From Acanthococcus lagerstroemiae (Eukaryota > Arthropoda > Insecta > Hemiptera > Eriococcidae), in contig CM063109.1 of the NCBI GenBank assembly GCA_031841125.1, positions 26,259,321 through 26,323,320 on the forward strand: a stretch of 64,000 nt of DNA, read 5' to 3'. Position 1 is the first letter of the stretch. The number at the start of each line of letters is the position of its first letter. Position numbers and translations under genes: made by a program. Of the stretch, positions 45,208 to 54,700 are shown piece after piece. The notes below the pieces were generated by a model. It had not been told where the DNA came from and searched no databases. It saw only the letters and a list, made by a program, of their open reading frames with translations.

Positions 45208-45502
45208 ATGGAGGAGAAGATTAAAATTTTAGCAATATATTTCCGTAATGTACTGAATGTGTATTTCACGAGTCACGACTACAAGCATCACATGTTGAAC
45301 GTAGGTCCCCTTGTGTTATAATATATTATGTGAAATTTCCAAGCCCTTTTTTTTTCTTATGCAGATTCTCATTGAAAAGTTGTGTTTAGATTTTTCTTGG
45401 ACCAGACTGCAGCCTGCAGCCAACACAGTTGCGTGCTTTTGCGTGATACGCGCGTTTGTGACGTCAAGAATCACTTGCCCGGTTGTTAGAAGGGGAAAAT
45501 GA
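45208..45502 (+). CDS. Two-exon small ORF in Helitron copy 1, 76 aa
   Basis: Exon 45208-45300 (MEEKIKILAIYFRNVLNVYF and on) ends at GTAGGT. The second exon 45365-45502 follows a pyrimidine tract and CAG, and keeps the phase to a TGA stop. An acceptor-like TTTTTCAG lies just before the ATG, so it may itself be an internal exon. Copy 2 has the same structure at 48704-48796 and 48859-48996 with the phase kept. No known family. I infer a captured or element-encoded small gene. Confidence 0.35.
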
Positions 45503-45513
45503 ATGGGTGATCA

Positions 45514-46092
45514 CAGAGGTGGGGAAGATCACAAAGTGACTGTACAACTGGCCCTAAATGATCTCAGATCAGATCAAGATCACCAACCGGAAATGGATCT
45601 AAGATCAGATCACATTCTAAATGATCTGATCTTTTCCAGAAAGATCAGATCACAGATCGATCAGATCTCCAAGCAAAAAAATATCTGATCTAGGTACATA
45701 ATTATAATAGTTTTTAAGTTTTTTGGCAAAGAGATCAGATCATAGATCAAAATATAATTCTCTTTCTTGTAATTTTAATTCATAATTGATATTGTACAGT
45801 CACAATTCACAAAGAAATAACAAGAGAAAACCTAAAACTTGATACTGTCCATACTTTCTAGGACTAATTTGATTTTTCAAAAAATATCGCAGAAAAAGAA
45901 TTTGATGATCTGATCTGGTATTTTCAAAACAAAATGATCTGAAAAAAGATCAAAGATCAGGCAAACGCAAATGATCTGAGATCAGATCAAAGATCAAAAA
46001 TCAAAATTCATGCGATCTGTGATCTAAGATCAAATTTTATGTGATCTGTGATTGAAGATCAGATTTTATGTGATCTGTGTTGCCCATCTCCG
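45514..46092. mobile_element. GATC-saturated hAT MITE in Helitron copy 1, 579 bp
   Basis: The ends are CAGAGGTGGGGAAGATCACA and the inverted counterpart of TGTGTTGCCCATCTCCG. The exact 8-bp duplication GGTGATCA flanks it at 45506-45513 and 46093-46100. Inside are more than 30 GATC tetranucleotides, mostly as AGATCAGATCA strings in both orientations. It has no real coding content. The 61-codon frame at 45503 only reflects the repeat. Confidence 0.92.
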
Positions 46093-48254
46093 GGTGATCA
46101 TGATTATTGCTGAGACTTGACACTTGGTTTCAAGTAAGTTGGCGCGAAGCGCCAACGAGGGAAAGCATTCGCGAGCGAAGCGAGTGAATGCTCCATCGAA
46201 GATGGAAAAGTAAAAAGATGGCGAGCCCGGCGACGGCGCGCGCTGCAAGCGCCTAGCCTCCAGGGGCGCTGTAAGCGCCCCGAGAGAGGCTAGTCTATAA
46301 TATAAAATCCAACTTCAACTCCCTGAATGATTGAATGTGTCGATCGCGCGTAGGAATTTTTTTGGCTTTTCCCTTGAAGCGAGGCCGAAGGCCGAGCTAT
46401 GATTAGTTTTGTCTACTATGGAGAAGGTACTACAACGATCCAGATTATAGGATCCTTTTTCTAATTCGTGATTTATTTATTTTTGAGCTATGGTTGATTC
46501 AAAATTCAAGGACATCATGATAATTATTATCGTGCAATAATCATGATGATTGATGAAGTTTTGGCAAATGGCTTATTAGTTATTAATATTTCCTATCGAG
46601 AATATAATTTACTTGAGACAGAAGTAAATATTTAGTTTCAGTTTCACACGTTTTCTTCTGTATGCTGTACGCCTGGGAAATCTGTGAAAGGTAAGTAAAG
46701 TTGGTAATTATTTTGAAGAGAATTTACTATTAGCTACTGCAAATTACGCGACGTTAGGCGAGGGTACCGACTTTGTTTTTTCATGTAAATATGCGTCAAG
46801 GTTTGCTCTTTCCAATAATAAATACATCAGTTTCCCCAAAATATTCATCCATAATGCCACAATTGTTGAAAAAGCGTTCGATGAGTCAACTAACAACCTG
46901 TGGCCGTACATTTACAGCTCTATTCATATGTTGGAAGGATAACATTTGAAATAGCCGATTTACTCAAATGTTCCTTGTCGTTTGTTGCAGAGTAACTGTA
47001 TCCATCCTCTGTTAGCACGTCAATGTTGAGTTCTTTTCTGGTGAGTTAACGCTGTTACAATTTAATGTTTATGTTTACTTTGTTGTTGGGAGAATAAGCT
47101 GCTTCTTTCGAATGTTCATTTTCATTTGTTACAATAATGTAACAGCACCCTGTCATCGTTTATTATCCTTCAGTGAAGAGTAAGACATTAGTGGCTTACA
47201 GTTATTTTAGTTTTATCGACTTACCCTTGGATCTGGTGAGTTTAGAAGCGCAGAAAATGTGTTAATCAACAAAATTACTATCAATAGAAGACAATATCCC
47301 AGTTGAAACGATGAGCATGAACATTCGTATTTATTTGCCTACTTCAAAGATAAGGGAAACGTTCGATGCAGCAAATGATTCTGACCCTTTAGTCTCCTTC
47401 GGTGTAAGATACTGTAACCCATTAGTTACTCACTATATGTGGAAAAAATACGTATCATTACACTGTTAGTTGTTTTCTGTTTTCATAAATTCGTGATTGC
47501 AACAGAATGAGTATGAACAGTCATGTTCTTACAGATGAAAAGAACCCTGCATGCCATAAAGAATTTCTGATATAAATTAAGTTTTGCGTTTCTTTGTTTC
47601 AGAATCTAATTGGCTCAACTATCGACGTTTGATTTTCCTGGTGCTACTATCTGATTTTTGTCTTTCACGAGAGCTGCAGAATACCAAGGAATAGTATAGT
47701 TTCAGTGCCGAGTGAGGACCAAAAATACTTCTTCTAATGATTGATGATCATCATCGCAAAATTGTACTGGTATTTGTTACAACGTTTCCTTATTAGCCAG
47801 TGATGTGCTTCTTGGTTTCAATCTGATTTATTGGTTCCAAGAGAGTTGCAGAATACCCAGAAACAGTACTTTCAGTGCCGAGTGATGACCAAATACTTCT
47901 GAATGATTGGAAAACATCGCAAATTAATTGTATTGATATTTAGTACGACGTTTCTATATCAGCCAGTGCTTTGTTTTGTTTCTATGTTTCGCTTCAGTGG
48001 GTATTTAGGTAGTTTCCATTCTCCGGAGTATTTTGATGTTATTGTTATAAATTCGTTTAGTTTCATTTAAAAAAAAATTTAAAAAAAAAGTAGTATTTTT
48101 ACGCGGAGGCTCACATTTTAATTTGCTTCGTTATGTCATTTCTTTTCATAATTTCAAGTTTGTATTTAATTCGGTACCTACTTTTGGTACCCTTAAAACA
48201 ATTTTCACTTTGTGAGCTATAATTACACGCTCTCTTGTTGGCATTATTATTGTT

Positions 48255-48473
48255 ATGAATGCTGTAAAATCCATGCACGTTGTGTTCCGAATTTCATTAC
48301 ATTTTCGTGTTAGGTATTTGAATTTTTTAATTTATATGTCGCCGGTTAGAATTGAAAAATGTATTTTCAAAGCTAAACTATGCCTCAGTGCGATCTGGGA
48401 GAAATCAGGAGCAGTAATTCATGCCTATTGTAATGTGAAAGGAAAAGTTGAAAAAAGAAGAGAGAGAAGCTGA
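48255..48473 (+). pseudogene. Copy 2 version of the small Helitron ORF, broken by a short duplication
   Basis: The first 72 codons equal those of the frame at 44781. A duplicated GAAAAAAGAAGAGAGAGAAGC phrase then shifts it into a TGA. The downstream coding-like part continues in another frame to 48596. Confidence 0.4.
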
Positions 48474-48703
48474 AAAAAGAAGAGAGAGAAGCCTATTGAA
48501 AGATATTGTGAGACACAGTGATATGCCGCGTATGAGCCCTCTTATGTTTCAAGTCCGTAACGCTGAAGGTTTTGCTGAGAAGTATGTCCGCAAATAGATA
48601 GTGTTCTACGGTCCAAGGAAAATGTAAACAATTATATACTTTTTTTTAAATTGAATTTACCATAAGAGAAGATAGTGTTCGCTATTTTGCAAATATTTCA
48701 GAA

Positions 48704-48996
48704 ATGGAGGAGAAGATTAAAATTTTAGCAATATATTTCCGTAATGTACTGAATGTGTATTTCACGAGTCACGACTACAAGCATCACATGTTGAACGTAG
48801 GTCCCCTTGTTATAATATATTATGTGAAATTTCCAAGCCCTTTTTTTTTCTTATGCAGATTCTCATTGAAAAGTTGTGTTTAGATTTTTCTTGGACCAGA
48901 CTGCAGCCTGCAGCCAACACAGTTGCGTGCTTTTGCGTGATACGCGCGTTTGTGACGTCAAGAATCACTTGCGCGGTTGTTAGAAGGGGAAAATGA
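48704..48996 (+). CDS. Copy 2 version of the two-exon small ORF
   Basis: Exons 48704-48796 and 48859-48996 match those of copy 1. The intron is two bases shorter, and the donor, acceptor, phase and stop are kept. One residue near the C-terminus changes (CPVVRRGK to CAVVRRGK). Preservation in both copies may reflect recency only. Confidence 0.33.
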
Positions 48997-49007
48997 ATGG
49001 GTGATCA

Positions 49008-49578
49008 CAGAGATGGGGAAGATCACAAAGTGACTGTACAACTGGCCCTAAATGATCTCAGATCAGATCAAGATCACCAACCGGAAATGGATCTAAGATC
49101 AGATCACATTCTAAATGATCTGATCTTTTCCAGAAAGATCAGATCACAGATCGATCAGATCTCCAAGCAAAAAAATATCTGATCTAGGTACATAATTATA
49201 ATAGTTTTTAAGTTTTTTGGCGAAGAGATCAGATCATAGATCAAAATATAATTCTCTTTCTTGTAATTTTAATTCATAATTGATATTGTACAGTCACAAT
49301 TCACAAAGAAATAACAAGAGAAAACCTAAAACTTGATACTGTCCATACTTTCTAGGACTAATTTGATTTTTCAAAAATATCGCAGAAAAAGAATTTGATG
49401 ATCTGATCTGGTATTTTCAAAACAAAATGATCTGAAAAAAGATCAAAGATCAGGCAAACGCAAATGATCTGAGATCAGATCAAAGATCAAAATTCATGCG
49501 ATCTGTGATCTAAGATCAAATTTTATGTGATCTGTGATTGAAGATCAGATTTCATGTGATCTGTGTTGCCCATCTCCG
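49008..49578. mobile_element. GATC-saturated hAT MITE in Helitron copy 2, 571 bp
   Basis: Same element at the same site as in copy 1, with the GGTGATCA duplication at 49000-49007 and 49579-49586. Because the insertion site is shared, the MITE entered before the two Helitron copies separated. Confidence 0.92.
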
Positions 49579-50009
49579 GGTGATCATGATTATTGCTGAG
49601 ACTTGACACTTGGTTTCAAGTAAGTTGGCGCGAAGCGCCAACGAGGGAAAGCATTCGCGAGCGAAGCGAGTGAATGCTCCATCGAAGATGGAAAAGTAAA
49701 AAGATGGCGAGCCCGGCGACGGCGCGCGCTGCAAGCGCCTAGCCTCCAGGGGCGCTGTAAGCGCCCCGAGAGAGGCTAGTCTATATTATAAAATCCAACG
49801 TCAACTCCGTGAATGAATGTGTCGATCGCATAGCATAAACAAACTTTTTTTTGGCTTTTGTATTGAAGCGAGGCCGAAGGCCGAGCTAGGTTCGTTTTGG
49901 CTTTTGGCTGTGTGGAATTTAATGCGAGGCCGGAGGCCGAGCTATATGGTTTGTTTTGTCTGAGGAAAGGTACTAAAATGATCCAGATTATAAGATCCTT
50001 TTTCTAGTA

Positions 50010-50610
50010 GGAACTTCGTTTCTGACTCCGCAAAAGAAATATTTCGCTTGTGCATGATTGTAATTCCTCGCAGTTCTCCCAGAGATTAATTGGACTTCGT
50101 TATATTCAGGTAAGTCTTGATCACGACCAACTACAAATTCTTTTTGAGCTACGGTTCGCTTTCTTTATAAAAAGAGCAATTTTCTGTTGATACCGAAGAG
50201 CTGACCTACGTGGATACGAACTTCGTTGTTTCCGAATCCGCAAGAGATATTTCGCTGGTGCATTTTATTCTCGCATCTCCGCCAGAGATATTTCACTTCT
50301 GCATCCCCTCGGTGGATTATACGCACTCAATCATTCAACGAAAAGGAAGTGCAGAAAGTTATACTCAGGTAAGTCCTGATCACGACCAACTACAAAATCT
50401 TTTTGAGCTACGGTTCGCAGGACCGGGTGGAAGAAGTCTTAATTTTAGTAGGAACTTCGTTTCTGAATCCGCCAGAGGTAGTTCGCTTTTGCATCCCCTC
50501 ATTGCATAATTCGCATTCAATTAACCATCATTCAACGAAAAGAAATTGTGGAAACTTATATATATATTTGATATAAGTCTTGATCACAGCCAACTACAAA
50601 ATAAATGAAC
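50010..50610 (+). repeat. Diverged triplicate in the Helitron leader, about 200-240 bp units
   Basis: The blocks GAACTTCGTTTCTGAATCCG, TATTTCGCTTGTGCAT and GGTAAGTCYTGATCACGACC, followed by AACTACAAA and CTTTTTGAGCTACGGTTCGC, recur in order from about 50010, 50216 and 50452. Each contains GGTAAGT, a donor-like word. The third is incomplete. It is probably noncoding. Confidence 0.7.
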
Positions 50611-50913
50611 AACAGCAAACAACGCCAGAAATAAATCCTATTAGGGATAACATTAAAATAATTTTTGTTGATTGAAGTTGGTATCACTCACGAAACTTTA
50701 ATTGTCGTCCGATAAGTTGGGCGGAAAATGTGTTAATCAACAAAATTATTATCAGTAGACAATATCCCAGTTGATAATTTCCAGTTAAAACGATGAGCAT
50801 GAACATTCGTATTTATTCATCTACTTCAAAAATAAAGGAAAAGTTCTGTGCAATAAAAGATTTTGACCCTTTAATCTCCCTCAGTGGAAGACACCGTAAC
50901 CCGTTCCTTGCTC

Positions 50914-50931
50914 TATATATATATATATATA
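50914..50931. repeat. TA microsatellite
   Basis: An uninterrupted run of TA dinucleotides within the leader of the third Helitron. It is absent from the homologous place in copies 1 and 2. Confidence 0.8.
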
Positions 50932-51185
50932 GGAGTGGAAAAAATACAAAAATACGTATCATTACATATTTAGTTTGTTTTCTCTATTCATAAATTCTTG
51001 AATGAAACAGAATGAGTATGAACATTTAAGCTCTTGAAGATGAAGAGAACGGTGCGTGCCATAAAGTATTTTTCTGATATAAATTAAATTTTGCATTTTT
51101 TTGTTTCAGAATCGGGATCCTGCGAAACTTGAATTTGATACTATCCATTTTGTTGTGTTTTGCGTGCGCGTGTGTTTTTATTTTT

Positions 51186-51649
51186 GCACGAATAGAGAAA
51201 AGTAATAACATTCTCTATAACTTTCGTGCGGCAGAAGAAAGTATAAACATCTTCTGCCTATTCTTCAGTTACTTTATTATACTTAGTGCGTAATTGAGAA
51301 AAAGTATAAATAATTTCTCAATAAGTTAAGTACTAAGTAAACAGAAGAAAGTATAAACATCTTCTGTTGTAACTTGAAGTCGTTGAGAAAAAGTATATCA
51401 TTTCTCAATAAGATAAATACTAAAGAAATAGAAGAAAGTATAATTTATCTTCTAACTTTAGTGTCTCAAAAGAACAAAGTGGAATTTAATTATTCCTTGT
51501 TCATGTAGTAAGTGAATAAACTGTACTACCAAATACAAATTTTCTTTGACGTAATTGACGAAAGTTGTTAGTATTCTGCGTAAAAGTACAGAGTACAATT
51601 ATTTGTGAATTGAAAATATACACGGACCTGACGATTTATTATTGGTCAG
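51186..51649 (+). repeat. Array of about ten consecutive hairpins before the helicase gene
   Basis: Stem-loops follow each other: 51186-51229 (GCACGAA and TAGAGAA stems), 51232-51256 (CAGAAGA/TCTTCTG), 51293-51322 (ATTGAGAAA/TTTCTCAAT), 51342-51366 (CAGAAGA/TCTTCTG), 51383-51408 (TTGAGAAA/TTTCTCAA), 51429-51454 (TAGAAGA/TCTTCTA), 51472-51502 (GAACAA and GGAAT arms), 51505-51529, 51571-51596 and 51628-51649. Loops of several contain AAGTATAA. Outer stems ACTTAGT/ACTAAGT (51281, 51332) and ACTAAAG/CTTTAGT (51419, 51456) embrace two of them. The array ends about 130 bases before the start codon. Confidence 0.85.
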
Positions 51650-51780
51650 ACTGAGAAATACTCTGAACGGAGAGTTGTGTATTGTGTAATTGCCAACTTT
51701 ACCAGTCCCAGTACGTTGAATCAGAAGAATTTATTCTTCAAATCATTCGAGAAGGTGTTATTATACTGCTGTATCGTACC

Positions 51781-54700
51781 ATGGCTACAATTCAGTATGA
51801 CAGAGAATATATAGTTCGAAACTCAGAAGGTACTAACTATAAAGCTGTGCCTGTTGCTGGCGATGGGAATTGTCTCTTTCGATCAATTTCTTATCTGTTG
51901 TATGAGAACGTTGGGTTCCATCACGAACTGCGCAATAATTGTGCAAAATATCTGTTACAGCATTCAGCTCAGTTAGAAAGATTCTTACCAGTTAGCATAA
52001 CTGCGTATGTTGGCAAATTGTTGCGTTCAGGAACATGGGCTGATCATATAGAAATACAAATTCTCAGTACAATATATGATTTAGAGATTGTAATTAGTCG
52101 GGTAAATCCCGAACTTACAGAACTACTGAGTCATCCAACTGTTATTGGTGTGGGTAACAGTAAACGAATTCAGCTAATGTATTATGACCAACTTCATTAC
52201 TGGCCACTGATTGAAATAAACGATTCGAACAGAACAAATACATTTAATTATGCAATGGTACAAGACCACGATTATTGTATACCTGTAAGTGATGACAGGC
52301 TGTTACAAGACCACGATTACTGTATACCTGTAAGTGATGATAGGCTGTTACAAGAACATAATTACTGTACAGTCAGAAATAACAGTCAGGTAATTGTAAA
52401 ACAGAGTAACTATCATTTATTTGCAGAACACAATTACTGTAATTTAATGATAAGCTGTACTAATGATACGCATAACACTGATCATGACAGAACAGAAAGT
52501 AGTCTCACCGAAGTAGAATTCCCTACCAAAATACGCGATATCGAAACACTACAAATTGATAATGATTGCTACTATGATAATACTGATGACTGTTATCTTA
52601 ACAGCAATGTAACTGCAATCGATTCTAGAAATGAGAGAGAAAATCAAGTTCTTCAACCTGAAGCCACAGTGCTACATAATAAGGTCGAGGAAAAACGAAA
52701 AAGGGATCGTTTAAATAGGAAAATGAAACTCAGGAAAGAAAGTGTAGAAGAAAAGAACAACAGATTAAAAAAGTACCGCACTTTAAAAAAAATGAAACTA
52801 CTGAAGGAAAGTGTCGAACAAAGACAGGCCAGATTACAAGAAAAACGTATCAGTATGAAAAACAAAAAAGCAAATGAAAACAGCGAACAAAGAAAGAACA
52901 GATTACAAAAACAACGTATTAGTATGAAAAACAAAAGAACAAATGAAAATAGTGAACAAAGAAAAAAAATAATACAAAAACAACGTATTTGTAAGAAAAA
53001 CAAAATTGCAAATGAAAATTGTGAACAAAGAAAGGAAAGATTAACAAAACAACACGATTACTATGAAATGCGAAGTGTTCAAACACATAATCTGCGGTCG
53101 AATGAAAATTCATTTCTAGCACGCAGAAAATACGATGAAAATGAATGTCTTCCTCACTCTCTAGCAGAAATGAGTGGTGTCTGCCAACACTGCGAAGCAA
53201 TTTATTTTCAGAGTGAAATTACTACTCATGAAAAGGTATTCAGTAAATGCTGTCAGAAAGGCAAATCTGTACTAAATTATAATTTTGAAATTCCATCGTT
53301 ACTGCACGAATTACTGACACATAATCACCCCTACAGTAAACACTTTAGAGGGCATATAAGACAGTACAATTCTGCTTTGTCGTTCGCTTCATTTGGAGCT
53401 ACTCGTGTGGTACAAACAGAAGGTCGTGGTCCGTACTGTTTCAAAGTTCAAGGTATTATACACCACGAAACGTCGAATCTGAATGTCGCACATGGTAACA
53501 GAAAGTACGCGCAGCTATACATAGTTGATAGCGATCTGGCAAACAATGAAAGACAAATGATAGATGCGAATAAAAGTTTAAAAACGGAGTTACTGTCATC
53601 ATTAGATGAGTTAATTCGTGAAATTAACAAATACGCGGAAGTTTACCAGACTCTCGGAGAACTAGAATCCAGAGAGGTGAACAGATGTCACGAGGAAGGC
53701 ATGGAGACAACAAGTTTCAGTATCCGTTTCCTCGAAGGTAAAGGTGTTGACAAACGCCGGTATAATATGCCGTCTGTATTTGCGAATGAAATTGCTGCAA
53801 TTTTCAGTGACAAAGAAGGTCGCCCGCCAGTTAACCGTGACATTGAAATTCACAACCGAGATGGCAGTCATGTAAAATTGTCGATCTTAAACAGGCATAC
53901 AGATCCGATGGTGTACGTATTGTTGTATCCATACGGCGACGGTACTGGCTGGAATGAGAACCTGTTAAGTACAATAAATAAAAAAGTTACTCATTTGCAG
54001 TATTACGCATTTTTATTGAGCGTAAGGAAAACATCGTTTTCTGCATTTCTACACAGTGGGAAGCTCAGCCAACAGTTTATAGTAGATGCGTACTGTAAAA
54101 CTGAGGCTAACCGACTGAATTACGTGCAAACGCATCAGTCTGACCTGCGTATTGAATACTACCAAGGGTTATTTGACGCCTTACAAAGTCGAGCGGACGA
54201 AAATGATGTCCTACTTGGTCGCAGTATTATATTACCATCGACCTTCATCGGATCGCCTAGAGCGATGATGCAGAACTACCAAGATGCTATGTGCTTGGTT
54301 TCTGCCTATGGAAAGCCTGACCTGTTTATAACGGTCACATCAAACCCAAAATGGAAGGAAATAACAGCAAACTTGGAGTCCTATGAGACACCTTCGGAGA
54401 GACCAGACTTGGTAGCTCGAGTATTCCATGAAAAATTGAAGGCTATTCTACACGATATCTGTGTAAATAACGTTTTCGGCAGGGTAAAAGCATTCGTGTA
54501 TACCATCGAATTTCAGAAGCGCGGTTTACCTCACTGCCATATGCTTCTAATCTTAGAGAGAGAAGATAAAATACATACAGCAGATGATATAGATTCGGTG
54601 GTTACTGCTGAAATTCCAAATCCAGAAACAGAATCGAGACTATATGGCATAGTGAAAAGTACGATGGTTCATGGTCCATGCGGTGATATGAATCCCAAAA

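Larger units (their letters stand above)
42535..46293 (+). mobile_element. Non-autonomous Helitron, copy 1 of a head-to-tail array
   Basis: The 5' end is TCTATATTATAAAATCCAAC. The 3' end has four short hairpins in a row (TTGGCGC-GAA-GCGCCAA, GCATTC...GAATGC, CCATC-GAA-GATGG and GGGGCGCT-GTA-AGCGCCCC), and CTAG ends 12 bases after the last stem. Subterminal GCGAGGCCGRAGGCCGAGCT words occur at 42629 and 42686. The interior has GT-AG bordered exon-like pieces, two small ORFs, an internal tandem duplication of about 500 bp (about 43913-44412 and 44413-44920) and a hAT MITE. No replication protein is encoded, so it needs enzymes in trans, presumably those of the third copy. Confidence 0.9.
46294..49779 (+). 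mobile_element. Non-autonomous Helitron, copy 2, directly joined to copies 1 and 3
   Basis: It starts TCTATAATATAAAATCCAAC immediately after the CTAG of copy 1 and ends with the same four-hairpin tail and CTAG at 49779. Most of it is nearly identical to copy 1. Differences are a changed 5' segment (46340-46520), the loss of most of the first 500-bp internal repeat unit, and a junction at 47821 after which 85 bases are identical to 63916-64000. It therefore shares sequence with both the short copy and the long third element. No replication protein is encoded. Confidence 0.9.

Noticed and set aside
45503..45688. 61-codon frames MGDHRGGEDHK and its copy at 48997
   Set aside because: They are translations of the GATC-rich MITE, starting at its terminal repeat.
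45520..46080. CRISPR-like or Dam-related interpretation of the GATC repeats
   Set aside because: There are no regular spacers, the host is eukaryotic, and the hAT ends with an 8-bp duplication explain the block.
51682..51780. N-terminal extension of the Helitron protein
   Set aside because: The frame is open but begins at TTG and has no ATG before 51781; the OTU domain starts soon after that ATG.
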